64,000 nucleotides of DNA, from positions 124,001-188,000 of the forward strand of contig DASPKM010000013.1 of assembly GCA_035628135.1 (NCBI GenBank). Reading direction: 5' to 3'. Below the pieces are notes generated by a model that was given only the letters and a program-made list of their open reading frames with translations, was not told the DNA's origin and did no database searches. The DNA is from DASPKM01 sp035628135 (GTDB lineage: Bacteria > Bacteroidota > Bacteroidia > Chitinophagales > Chitinophagaceae). Of the stretch, positions 23,701 through 31,402 are shown piece by piece. The translations under genes were made by a program, and so were the position numbers. Within the stretch, counting starts at the first letter, position 1; every line of letters begins with the position of its first letter.

Positions 23701-26310
23701 GACAACGGCAGGCAGGGGAAAAGTAGTGGCCGTGCCTCCTATAGCTACATTTGACGTTGTACCCCCGGTAAGGCTTCCTGCCGATGTAGAAATGAGACCA
23801 TTTACTGTTAATGTGTTAGCTCCGATGGACAATGTGCCTGCAGTTAGATTGAGAATACTGGTTACGGTTATGCTTCCTTCCATCGATTTGGTCCCTGAAC
23901 CTGAGATCGTAAGGTGCCCGTAATTTTGGGAGCTATTTAAAACGGCAACTGATTGCGAGGTTCCATTGTACTCAATCGTGCTTATCGTGGAAATGGAATG
24001 AGTCGAATAATTTGAGGGAAGCGTATTTGTTCCGCCTATCTTTAATTTGGCACCGCTGGTTACAGCCAACGTGCCCCCGGCAGTCGAGCGATTTGCCGTG
24101 AAACTGCTAAGGTCAAAAGTTGCTTCGTTTATGCCATTGCCTATGGTCAAATTATTATTCACCGTAACATTCGCGACTAAGGTTGCTGTGGTTGCACTGC
24201 CAATGAGCTGGAGGTCGTGAAAGGTATAGCTGCCTCCCCCGAGGTTACCTGTTCCGCGGAGGGTGGTAGTAGAAGGGGAACTTGCTGAAAGCGTGCCTGT
24301 GCCAGTGATGGACCCTGTGCCGGCATCCGTGCCAACATCCAGGTTATACGTGCCTACATTGAAAGTTCCGCCATTCACAGTCACAGACCGGGCTTTCAAA
24401 TTACTGCCCTGTGCAACTGTATTGCCCGTGGTAGCTATCACTAAATTGCCAAAATCCTGGGTGCCGGTATTATCAGTAATTGTGCGCGGCCCGAATCCAC
24501 CCTCCATTTTCAACGTGCCATTGTTGTGAACAATCGTGCCGCCTGAATTTACGGTGACATTGCCACAGCAGTTCGAAAGGGTTTTGCCATTGAGGTTCAG
24601 TGTACCGGTAGAAGCCGTTGTTGTGCCCACCGTTAATCCCCAGGCAACATGCGCATCGGTTAACAGCGTAACCGTAGGATTGGTTGTAGACGAACCGATG
24701 GAGAGGTTGCCCAGATTTTGGGTAGATGGACTTGCCAGGTTAATGCTCTGGCTGACGCCTGTGAAAGTGTATTGGGCAATTTCTCCTCCAAGCGCCGTCC
24801 CTGAATTGGCTGTGATATTGCCTTTAATGGTGACAGCGCAGCCGAAAGCGCCACATGAAGCGCCGGTTCTCATAAAAGTGCCGGTTTGTACCAATAAATT
24901 GCCATTTATCACTGTCCCGCTAAAACTGCCACTGAGTTTTGCCGTATCGGTACCAGAATTGATCGTAAGGTTATAGTACGTGGTCGTGGGCACATCGCAA
25001 TTGTCTGTGCATGCAAACTCCGTGGTCGAGTTCGTGGATGCATTGAAGGTAGTAATAGATAGAACCGTGCCTGTGCCAACCAGTTTCAGTGTATTTGTAT
25101 TAAGGGTGATAGTACCTGCACCGCCCAGGCTGGTCATTTTTGCCGACGTAGACAACGAAACGCTTTGGCCCGACTGTACGGTTACCGTACCCAGGTCCTG
25201 CAAAGACGCGGTATTATCAGTGATCGTTCTTGAAGGTCCATTAAAATTGATCGCGCCGGTGCCCTTTAGAAAAGTGATGCCGGAGCTAAACAGCAGGTTT
25301 CCTGCGATATTCAGAGTTGAACCGGTGCCTTTATTCAGCGTGCCGGTGCTGATCGTAAAATTCAGGATGGTGATGGTTTGGCTGCCAAACGCCACGGTAC
25401 TGGTCCCGATCTTGGTCAACGAAAGCGTTCCGGTGGAATAGCTGATCGTTCCTGAAAGCGTTAGGTTCTGCCCGGTTGTACCCGTTACAGTAGTGCCACC
25501 AACATTCAGGTTGAATGTTCCGGCGGTCGCAAGGGTGATGGTTGAACTAATGGTCCTGGCAGAGCCATAAGCATCCAGCCCCGAATTAGTTCCTGTGATC
25601 GTTATAGGCCGGCTGAACGTTGCCACATTGCTTTGAATAGTACCCCCGTTCAGGTACAGACCACTGGCGTTATTGCCGAATGGTCCGTTGGTGGAAGCGA
25701 CAACGGTATTGTTGGTTGCCCTTAGGAAACCGGCGGTTACTGTTGTTGTCCCTGTATAAGTATTTGTACCGGAAAGGGTGAATGTGCCCGTTCCATTTTT
25801 TACTACGTTGATCGCTCCCGCGCCAATTATTCCTGAGAAGGTAGTGGAAGTATTATTACTTCCTGCTGTCAGGTTAGGACTACCGCTCCACGTGGTGATG
25901 GTTCCACTTCCTGATAAACTGCCCGCGGTCATGGAAAAACCGGCAAGTTGCAGCGTGCCTGTAACAGTCAAAGCCCCTGTCTGCGTAACAGATCCGGTAA
26001 GCGTGACGGTATGGCCACTTGCAATGATTACATCATCCGTTGATAAAGGCACTACACCACCTACCCAGGTACTGCCAGAACTCCAGTTTCCCGAGGTATT
26101 TGAAGTAATGGTCGCTCCCAAAGAACTTTGTGCATATAATATAAAAGATAAGACTGCGAGTAGCGTGCGCAGGCGAGACCAGTTCCGTCGTTTATATTCC
26201 GGTACCGTAAGATGTCTATAGCACATTGCTATTCTTCCCGGAGACGTGAAAAATTTAAAACGGGCGTACGTGTTTTTGCAGTCTATTGAAAAGCTGCGAT
26301 TGGTTTTCAT
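17755..26310 (-). CDS. Giant T9SS-secreted adhesin
   Basis: 2851 residues with the start at 26310; Met at 26226 is a good alternative and puts the signal peptide (TLLAVLSFILYAQSSLGA) nearer the start. The protein is built from Thr, Ser, Gly and Asn-rich beta-strand repeats of the autotransporter-associated type (GTFTLSGTNTYTGTTTV, GNLTIG), interrupted by MBG/beta-helix-like stretches. Late parts show a fibronectin-III-like fold (WDVMEESGIEKYEVERSADG) and, at the end, a T9SS type A sorting domain (SNEIKIFPNPVADKINLS to QTVFIE). The type IX secretion system moves such proteins to the cell surface. It is the first gene of the usher operon. Confidence 0.85.
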   Translation of the reverse strand: MKTNRSFSIDCKNTYARFKFFTSPGRIAMCYRHLTVPEYKRRNWSRLRTLLAVLSFILYAQSSLGATITSNTSGNWSSGSTWVGGVVPLSTDDVIIASGHTVTLTGSVTQTGALTVTGTLQLAGFSMTAGSLSGSGTITTWSGSPNLTAGSNNTSTTFSGIIGAGAINVVKNGTGTFTLSGTNTYTGTTTVTAGFLRATNNTVVASTNGPFGNNASGLYLNGGTIQSNVATFSRPITITGTNSGLDAYGSARTISSTITLATAGTFNLNVGGTTVTGTTGQNLTLSGTISYSTGTLSLTKIGTSTVAFGSQTITILNFTISTGTLNKGTGSTLNIAGNLLFSSGITFLKGTGAINFNGPSRTITDNTASLQDLGTVTVQSGQSVSLSTSAKMTSLGGAGTITLNTNTLKLVGTGTVLSITTFNASTNSTTEFACTDNCDVPTTTYYNLTINSGTDTAKLSGSFSGTVINGNLLVQTGTFMRTGASCGAFGCAVTIKGNITANSGTALGGEIAQYTFTGVSQSINLASPSTQNLGNLSIGSSTTNPTVTLLTDAHVAWGLTVGTTTASTGTLNLNGKTLSNCCGNVTVNSGGTIVHNNGTLKMEGGFGPRTITDNTGTQDFGNLVIATTGNTVAQGSNLKARSVTVNGGTFNVGTYNLDVGTDAGTGSITGTGTLSASSPSTTTLRGTGNLGGGSYTFHDLQLIGSATTATLVANVTVNNNLTIGNGINEATFDLSSFTANRSTAGGTLAVTSGAKLKIGGTNTLPSNYSTHSISTISTIEYNGTSQSVAVLNSSQNYGHLTISGSGTKSMEGSITVTSILNLTAGTLSIGANTLTVNGLISTSAGSLTGGTTSNVAIGGTATTFPLPAVVLNNLTIDRSSGISLGGDVTISGTLTFTNGNITPGVNTLYITSSGTVARTSGHVIGNLKKYIPTGAVSKTFEVGDATAYGPVYVEFASVTTAGDLTIRSTGGDHANTGSSAINASKTANRNWTLANSGIIFTSYDATFTFATADLDVGSATGSFMAGKYNSGWTYPSVGTRTSTSTQVMALTTFGDFQTGEANAGSKVWDGGAGTNNWGDAANWSSDGLPASTDDVYLTGANSININVAAAAKNLLLNNTSLILTINQGSSLAVSGDLTLTSGALNTAESFPAVTGTVNVAAGTVGFTGGGTQTIPAHNYNNLTSSSTGSRVLANSGTIGIAGTFTSGSNTYTTTGSTVNFNAAGAQTIPALNYNNLTLSNSGAKTFASGTTGIASALSLTGTATANATTNSPTISYNGTANQTVTAITYYGLDISSTGGTVTGLNTSVTSFSINSGTLNLNGGTLTVTGTATFTGGTINNGTVTTSGTTTTFAGTIFGAIVNATSNALYLNGSTFNNTATLTKNGASNITGNGGNTFNSSATITNSGTGYLILGNTNPDIFNGSVTFTNTGTSILYPAFNCAGNQFNGDVTFNNTGTTSTIQTTFGATASLSMAGNVTINNTSTNGMYFGGLGGVTTLAATKTVSIGGTGFASGTLHFSYFTQSGATPQALTLTGTAMLQIGPSATFNGNVSFSSPQWLLNGGTYFGTASFTKTGAADNSSNGGNTFHSATTITNNGTGYIATAVISPDIYNGTATFNNNSAYLMWLVHNSAGNQFNGDVTFNNSGTGYIVSHYGTAATVNYNGNIIVNNTSPGSTGGIYFGGTTGQATLAAGKTISVGTGFTNGSLTISNFTQSGATSQALSLSGIASLQVGPAASFNGNVDFVAPQILISGATFNGTAYIEKNGATQNNSPGGNTFNGAATIVNSGSGHLVLGFPTGIDVFNGSLTLTNSGTAGIYPAYNTAGHQFNGNIIVNQTSGTTIYFCGGTGTATLASGKTVSVGGSGFSTGSLVLPRFTQAGSTAQALSLTGTAALYVGPSSTFNGNVNFAAPQLYLQGCTYHGTALLTKNGATDNTSFGGNVFNAATTIRNSGTGFLRMATTSADDFNGSATFSQSGSGLLQPAYTYNTTFAGHMSTEGSTTSISFGSTVIFDGTGTQAINGVYAPAFNNLTIANTGSTVSANINCNVSGNLTVSTGTFDLGGFTANRVTAGGTLTVSNGATLKIGGTNTIPADYNTHSIGTTSTIEYSGSSQSIAALNSSQNYGNLAISGSGTKTISGNLSINNNVTVTAGSFDIGTYTLKIGGSISNSGTFIASSGTIEMNGASAQTIPASAFSSNLIKGLTIDNTAGVTLAGALSLTGTLTVANGTFNTGGHLILKSSATADARVAPITSLSATPINGNVTVERYVQGRRKYRLIASSVTTAPGAVLTAGQENLSIWGNWQNQGNNVSGNTGTIITGGTSADGFDTQTGNASLFTYDAVNRRYVGYTSASGKNTKYTPLKAGVAYYMFVYGDRLNSISTSTPNNTVLKEYGTLLTGDQVYTTSSNIPLADVVGRYALLGNPYASPINWASIPKTNISNTYWGWDPNLSNSGGYVTVSTTGTVTIIAPFSGSTGLNQYIQPGQGFFVKTTGASPVLTIREQDKVENFNGSAFRGEGTRTENTGPLMAINLQYTSGGNKILADGVVVAFDAGYSNQVGDEDAAKMSNSAEAVSILNGGTLLSIDARQMPLPSDTIFLNMARLTKTQYTLQVFTQQLRNNIEPFLQDSYLNTTQALSLVDTNNIVFNVNPTIPASFAANRFRIIYRTATVLSVTFISIKATPKDHNVEVNWDVMEESGIEKYEVERSADGIHFTKAATIRASNGRPNTKYTWLDQNAVPGNNYYRIRAVETSGENTFSKTAIARLGLVSNEIKIFPNPVADKINLSITDLRKGEYSVLLVSVQGHQLLKKTFIHPGGTLNKSINLENNLKAGMYYLHVQGNNSQHIQTVFIE
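20390..22165 (-). repeat. Large tandem repeats inside the adhesin
   Basis: Within the giant adhesin the GGNTF-type landmark recurs near 22124, 21548, 20984 and 20492 (spacings about 576, 564 and 492 bp). Each unit contains the steps NxFNGxxT, AGNQFNGDVTFNN, TLAAGKTVSVG, GSLTxxxFTQSGA, ALSLTGTA and GPSATFNGNV, in the same order. Copies are diverged, so they are old rather than recent duplications. Boundaries are approximate. Confidence 0.7.
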
Positions 26311-26519
26311 TACAGATAAACGGATAGTTGCGGCGAAAGATAACAGGCAGCTAACAAGTTACATAAGGCTTTCCCGTGCAAAACAGCTATTTAAGGATAA
26401 ACACTCAAAATTCAGTATTCGAAGTTCATTAGCAAGCACCCAGTTGGCGGGTAGTGCCTTGGCTGATCGGCATACAGTTTCTCCGGCAAGCTTGGTATAT
26501 TGCGTCATGAGCCGTGACT

Positions 26520-27383
26520 ATGAGAAGTGAACTTGAAATCATACAGCTTATTCTTGATGTAGCGGCCAAAGACGACCGGGTCAGGGCTATTTTATTGAAC
26601 GGTTCGAGGACCAATCGCGGTATTGCGCCCGATAAGTATCAGGACTATGACATAACATTTATTGTGAACGATATGGCAACCTTTACGGTTGATCACAGCT
26701 GGTTAAAAGTTTTTGGTGAGATGCTCCTGTGCCAGTTGCCTAATGAAATGACCGTTGGCAATGCAGACCCTGGTGTTTTTGCATATCTGATGATACTCGA
26801 GGATGGGAACAGGATCGATCTCACATTGTACCCACAGGATAAAGTAGTAAAAAATTCCTGGCCTGACAGCCTGACCGTTTGTCTTCTCGATAAGGATAAT
26901 CAGTTTAACTCATTGCCACCACCTGGTGATTCAGGTTATTTAATTAAAAAACCATCTTCAAAAGAGTTTGCAGATGTGTGCAATGAATTCTGGTGGGTAA
27001 GTACCTACGTGGCAAAAGGTTTACTAAGAAATGAAATCACCTATGCCAAAGAAATGATGGAAACAGTTGTAAGGCCTATGTTTATGAAAATAATTGAATG
27101 GAAGATCGGAGTGAATAAGGGATTTTCAGTATCATTCGGTACAGCAGGCAGGTTTATAAAGAAATATGTTCCAGATAATTATTACCAAAGGATCCTGCAA
27201 ACGTATTCCGATGCTGATATTGAAAACACCTGGCAGGCACTGTTCAATATGATGGACCTTTTTACACAAACCTCCAATGAGGTTGCCCAGGAACTGGATT
27301 TCCCCATTGATAAAAAGGAGCAGGAAAACGCAAGCCGATGGCTGCGCCAGCAATATGCGGAAAGAAAACAACTACCGCATTAA
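26520..27383 (+). CDS. Aminoglycoside 6-adenylyltransferase-like nucleotidyltransferase
   Basis: 287 residues from the ATG at 26520; a GTG at 26514 is also in frame. The nucleotidyltransferase site is LLNGSRTNRG with the following QDYDITFIV, the GSR...DxD pattern of ANT(6) enzymes that transfer AMP to position 6 of streptomycin. FEADLNRIDLTLYP-like motif NRIDLTLYPQDK and the closing helical domain (EFWWVSTYVAKGLLRNE, WKIGVNKGFSVSFGTAGRFIKKYV) also match the family length of about 285. In environmental Bacteroidota such genes are often intrinsic. Resistance has not been shown. Confidence 0.85.
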   Translation: MRSELEIIQLILDVAAKDDRVRAILLNGSRTNRGIAPDKYQDYDITFIVNDMATFTVDHSWLKVFGEMLLCQLPNEMTVGNADPGVFAYLMILEDGNRIDLTLYPQDKVVKNSWPDSLTVCLLDKDNQFNSLPPPGDSGYLIKKPSSKEFADVCNEFWWVSTYVAKGLLRNEITYAKEMMETVVRPMFMKIIEWKIGVNKGFSVSFGTAGRFIKKYVPDNYYQRILQTYSDADIENTWQALFNMMDLFTQTSNEVAQELDFPIDKKEQENASRWLRQQYAERKQLPH

Positions 27384-27453
27384 ATACGTGAATGTGCTAT
27401 AATAAGGAACCGGTTCCGCAATTAACTGGCAAGAGCCTGATGAAGCGCTCCTG

Positions 27454-29667
27454 TTAATTTTTAAATTCCCAGCGTATTCCTGTATACACCATAACCGGAA
27501 CCTTGTCCATTTGGAAAAACTCCCGGGAGGTATCATTTAAAGCATTTCTTACACTTCCTGATATTTCCAATCCTTTAAAAAGTTGATGGGAGATATTCAC
27601 ATTTATCAGGCATTTGCCCTTAATATGATCGACTCCCCTAACTCCGTCCATGAAGATGGCATTTGATGCATGGTAATAGGTCTGGGATGAATAGAAGTAG
27701 GTGTTTAAGTTCAGTGTCCATTTGCGGGAGGGCAGATAGCTGAAACTGGCACCTCCAAACACACGCGGCGTGCTTTCGACAGGAGTTGTTGTTCCTGAAC
27801 CGGAATAGATATTGTTTGCCGCGGGGTTAGGATTACTAGGCAACGGCGGTGCCTGCGGCGTATTGAAATAAGGCGAATAATTCTTCATGTCAGAACGCTG
27901 CACCGTAAAAAAGGTCTTGGCCTGAAACTTATGCGTGAAGTATTGCAAGGAAACGGAAAGGCCATGCTGGTAGAGCGACATTGGCATGTTCGTGGTACGG
28001 TAGGGCATTACAACGATAGTGTCAGAACCCTCCAGTTTGAAATAAAGGTCATTTGCCATCATTGCGCTGTAGTTGTTAGACCGTATTGAGAACAGTTCTA
28101 CATCTATACTCAACCGCGATGTGATGACGCCCCGGTATCCCACTTCGAACATGTTGCCAGTAAGCAACTTCAATTGCCGGTTTGCTTCCACCTGGGCCTG
28201 CATATACTTGTTTTGTCCTATGGGATAAAAGGCGAAACGTTGATTGACATAGGAATCGTAGACAGTAGAAGACCTGGATGAGGTGGAATAAACGGCTCTT
28301 ACTATGTGGTTTTTATGAACTTTCCAGGTAGCGGCAAGCTCATATGAAAGGTAACTTGTATCTGGATAATTGAATTTGCTGCCCATTACTCCCGCTACCA
28401 GTCGGATCTTATTCTGCGCTAGTTTGTACTCGGCTCGCAACGAACCGGATACAGTAGTCAGTAGTGCTCTTTCATTAAAAATGCCATTCCCGGCTTGCAC
28501 ATTGGCATACCTCGTATCATCATAAACGGCATTTCGATAACTAAGGCCTGGCTTTATGGAAAGCCCACGTCTGACAAAGGCATACTCCATGTTTATATCC
28601 AATGTGGTGAAGTCATACTTATTGCCCGCTTGAAAGTCTGGGGCCTGCGTGCCTTCATTATAGGAAACCTGGGCGGACAAAGTGTTGATCTGAGCCCTCA
28701 GATCCGCATAGCGGCTATCGGAGGAAACGCTGCTTAAGGGGGACACCCCGTTTTCCGTGGATACTCTTTGCGAAAAGGAATGCTGTGCGCCGGCACTAAG
28801 ACCCAGCTTTATCTTTGCCGCCGGATCATAATTTAAATAGAAATTGCCAGCGTATTTTTTCATTGCCCTCGCTGGATGTGGATAAATCTCTTGCGGGTTT
28901 AATACAGTATCGTTGATATAACTGATAACATAATCAGGGTTGGTGAGCCATTGGTTCCTGAAAGTCTCATACATTGCAATTTGCGTTCTTTCGCGGCTTT
29001 GGAAGTTGGCTGATCCCGCCAGGCTCCATTGCTTATTGAAACGGTATTCCAGCGACGTATTGGCGATATAGGTTGAGTAACTGCCGGTCCGGGCGTTTGC
29101 TGTAGAATAAAATCCATCTTTTTCCGCGCGCCTCGTAATGATATTAATAATTCCGCTTAGCGCATTCGGTCCATAAAGTGCCGCTGCGGGGCCTCTGATT
29201 ATCTCTATTTTTTCCACGTCATTGATGTCGACCGGGAGGGTCTCCCAAAAAGTTCCGCCTTTAAGGTAGTTATAAATAGGACGGTTGTTCAGCATCACGA
29301 GGGCAGTGGTTGAATTGCCTGCGAATGCCGAGTTGGGTGGAACGTTGTCCATGCCCCTTATGTAAATATCATAGTTGCCATTTGTCTGTTCCCGCACGAT
29401 AATTCCGGGGGCAAGCCTTAACGCTTCCATGATGGAGGTGGAACCGGCTCTTCGAATTTCCTCTTTTGTAATGACTGAGGCAGAGAGTGGAGCATCAAAA
29501 AGAAACTCACTGTTCTTGGAAACGGAGATGACTCTGAGATTTAGCAATTTCTCGAGACTTAACTCTTTTAAGATGTTCTCATCGGCGCTATCGGACTGTC
29601 CCTGAATATTGGATACAGAAAAACAGTACAACGCAACAAGCAACAACCTTTGTATGGTTTTTAACAT
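27454..29667 (-). CDS. TonB-dependent outer-membrane receptor
   Basis: 737 residues, signal peptide at 1-23 (NIQGQ). The start of the mature protein has a TonB-box-like area (NILKELSLEKLLNLRVISVSKN), then the plug: APLSASVITKEEIRRAGSTSIMEALRLAPGI, IRGMDN, VLMLNNRPIYNY-like motif VMLNNRPIYN, VEKIEIIRGPAAALYGPNALSGIINIITRR. The C-terminal barrel ends VMVYTGIRWEFKN. It has no SusC-type carboxypeptidase-like N-terminal domain and no SusD partner, so it resembles siderophore or cobalamin receptors more than glycan importers. The substrate is not readable. It is transcribed alone, separated from the fucosidase gene by a region with a ferritin relic. Confidence 0.88.
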   Translation of the reverse strand: MLKTIQRLLLVALYCFSVSNIQGQSDSADENILKELSLEKLLNLRVISVSKNSEFLFDAPLSASVITKEEIRRAGSTSIMEALRLAPGIIVREQTNGNYDIYIRGMDNVPPNSAFAGNSTTALVMLNNRPIYNYLKGGTFWETLPVDINDVEKIEIIRGPAAALYGPNALSGIINIITRRAEKDGFYSTANARTGSYSTYIANTSLEYRFNKQWSLAGSANFQSRERTQIAMYETFRNQWLTNPDYVISYINDTVLNPQEIYPHPARAMKKYAGNFYLNYDPAAKIKLGLSAGAQHSFSQRVSTENGVSPLSSVSSDSRYADLRAQINTLSAQVSYNEGTQAPDFQAGNKYDFTTLDINMEYAFVRRGLSIKPGLSYRNAVYDDTRYANVQAGNGIFNERALLTTVSGSLRAEYKLAQNKIRLVAGVMGSKFNYPDTSYLSYELAATWKVHKNHIVRAVYSTSSRSSTVYDSYVNQRFAFYPIGQNKYMQAQVEANRQLKLLTGNMFEVGYRGVITSRLSIDVELFSIRSNNYSAMMANDLYFKLEGSDTIVVMPYRTTNMPMSLYQHGLSVSLQYFTHKFQAKTFFTVQRSDMKNYSPYFNTPQAPPLPSNPNPAANNIYSGSGTTTPVESTPRVFGGASFSYLPSRKWTLNLNTYFYSSQTYYHASNAIFMDGVRGVDHIKGKCLINVNISHQLFKGLEISGSVRNALNDTSREFFQMDKVPVMVYTGIRWEFKN

Positions 29668-29841
29668 TGGATATGGATTGAACTAATTTAGAAATCTCAA
29701 TATCCAATATCCAGTTTATTTTTGCCAAACCGAAGAAAAGCCTGGCTTAGGTATAACTATTAAGGGTAATTTCTTACGTAGCATATTGGATTTCACCCGA
29801 TAAGTTTTCAATATTTGAAAACCTAACCCAGTAACTGCTAC

Positions 29842-29931
29842 ATGATAAGCTTGAATTGATAGGAAAAGATAGGAGCGGCCTCTATTTGTTCGAAGGGATA
29901 TTATGATGACTTGGCAGAAAGAAGGAAATAA
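29842..29931 (+). pseudogene. Relic of the ferritin gene 3' end
   Basis: About 90 bp match the last part of the ferritin gene at about 12719-12811: TGATAAGCTTGAATTGATAG is identical in both, then GGAAAAGATAGGAGCGGCC against GAGAAGATAAGAGCGGCC, TATTTGTTCG, GATATTATGATGAC and GGCAGAAAG. The copy has a few substitutions and small gaps that break the frame, and nothing of the earlier ferritin gene is present. It is a truncated duplicate 17 kb away. Confidence 0.85.
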
Positions 29932-29935
29932 TAGA

Positions 29936-31393
29936 TCAGGGCGTTGCGGGCGTGAAAGATAAAGCGATTGCAGGCAGCTTTTGCTTGCCGCCGGTTAATG
30001 ATTTTGGAAGGAACACCGTTATTTTATCGCCTTCCTGCACCCATTTCACCGTTTCTCCATTGTGCAGCAGTTTCATCCTGGTCCCTTTTGCCGGCGCATT
30101 ATTTCTCCACTGCACCGAGGCCGGCACAGGTTCATTTTCCTGCAAGATGACCAGTGCGTAATATCCCGCGCCGTTTTTACTTTTTGTGAAATAAATACTA
30201 CTATCCCTGTAATGAGGAACTGTTCTTGTATTATAAATGGCAGCCCCGTTTTTTTGAAGCCATTGCCCAATTTCGCTGATCCGCTGTATCGATTCTTCAG
30301 TAAGCGTTCCGTCCGGTTTGGGCCCGATGCCCAACAATAAATTACCGCCCTTGGCCACCACTTCAATCAGGGAATGAATAACCGTTGCCGCGGATTTATA
30401 GGTATCGCCGGGTACAAAACCCCAGTTATTGCCCAATGTCATGCAACTTTCCCAGGGATAATCGAGCTGCTGTTTTGGGATCCTTTGTTCGGGTGTTTGA
30501 TAATTTTCATACGGTCCATGCACAGTGCGGTCAACCACCAGCAATCCAGGTTGGGCCTTTCGTGCCATTGCTGCAATCGCGGGCATGTCGATATCCTGGC
30601 TCCAGTCAGGAATACGCGCACCCCATGAAAGCACTTCTTCATTAACGGTTTCACGCGGCCTTACCCAACCGCCATCGAGCCATAAAATATCCACGCGTCC
30701 GTAATTGTTCATCAACTCCTGTACCTGGTTATAGGTAAACTGCTTGAACCGGTTCCAACGCCAGGGGAATCTTCGAATGTCATAATTATTGTTGCGGTCC
30801 GCAGTAGCATATTTGGGCCACCAGTAATATTCACTATGCCAATCAGGTTTAGAGAAATAAGCGCCGATCATAAAACCTTTGTTCCGGAATGCTTCGAATA
30901 CGTATTTGGCAACATCGGCCCTGGCGTTTTGTTTAAAGGGCCCGTCGGATATTTTAAAATCGGTTTGCTTTGTGTCGAACATGCAAAACCCATCGTGGTG
31001 TTTGGTCGTAAACACAACATAACGCATGCCTGCATCCTTTCCTGCTTTTGCCCATTGTTCAGGGTTGAAATTTACCGGGTTAAAATCTTTTTTAAGTCCC
31101 CAGTACCATTTCTTAAAATCACTGTATGCAATTGTGCTGTCGCGGTCGATCCAGTCTTCGGAGCAAAGCGCCCACGATTCAATTATTCCAGGCACTGCAT
31201 ACAATCCCCAATGAATGATCATTCCAAACTTCAGGTCCTGCCATTGGTCGAGCTTTTGCCGCACCAGCGTATCGGTTGGCCATTCGTACCGGACAGGCTG
31301 TAACGGGATTTGCTGCTGCGCATTCCCGTGCATGCGGGGGTGCAGGCAACCGGCCATGCACAATACAAACAATTTACAAATGAGTGATTTCAT
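29936..31393 (-). CDS. GH29 alpha-L-fucosidase, secreted
   Basis: 485 residues from the ATG at 31393; a GTG at 31399 is possible. Signal/lipoprotein-like start (LFVLCMAGCLHP; the Cys at 18 could be a lipobox). The GH29 catalytic barrel shows KFGMIIHWGLYAVPG, MRYVVFTTKHHDGFCMFDT, and the nucleophile Asp in VDILWLDGGW (near residue 239), then LLVVDRTVHGPYENYQTPEQ and the substrate loop WESCMTLGNNWGF. C-terminal beta domain from about 350. GH29 enzymes remove terminal alpha-L-fucose with retention. It sits 9 bp after the alpha/beta hydrolase in the PUL, which suggests a fucosylated, perhaps esterified, plant or microbial glycan. Confidence 0.93.
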   Translation of the reverse strand: MKSLICKLFVLCMAGCLHPRMHGNAQQQIPLQPVRYEWPTDTLVRQKLDQWQDLKFGMIIHWGLYAVPGIIESWALCSEDWIDRDSTIAYSDFKKWYWGLKKDFNPVNFNPEQWAKAGKDAGMRYVVFTTKHHDGFCMFDTKQTDFKISDGPFKQNARADVAKYVFEAFRNKGFMIGAYFSKPDWHSEYYWWPKYATADRNNNYDIRRFPWRWNRFKQFTYNQVQELMNNYGRVDILWLDGGWVRPRETVNEEVLSWGARIPDWSQDIDMPAIAAMARKAQPGLLVVDRTVHGPYENYQTPEQRIPKQQLDYPWESCMTLGNNWGFVPGDTYKSAATVIHSLIEVVAKGGNLLLGIGPKPDGTLTEESIQRISEIGQWLQKNGAAIYNTRTVPHYRDSSIYFTKSKNGAGYYALVILQENEPVPASVQWRNNAPAKGTRMKLLHNGETVKWVQEGDKITVFLPKSLTGGKQKLPAIALSFTPATP

Positions 31394-31402
31394 GAACACG
31401 CT

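Noticed and set aside
19301..26221. Many plus-strand open frames through the adhesin gene
   Set aside because: They are antisense shadows caused by the Thr/Gly/Asn-rich repeat composition; the minus-strand frame has a signal peptide and a sorting domain.
26520..27383. Acquired antibiotic-resistance gene on a mobile element
   Set aside because: No IS, integron or transposon borders nearby; it may be an intrinsic gene, so no transfer claim is made.
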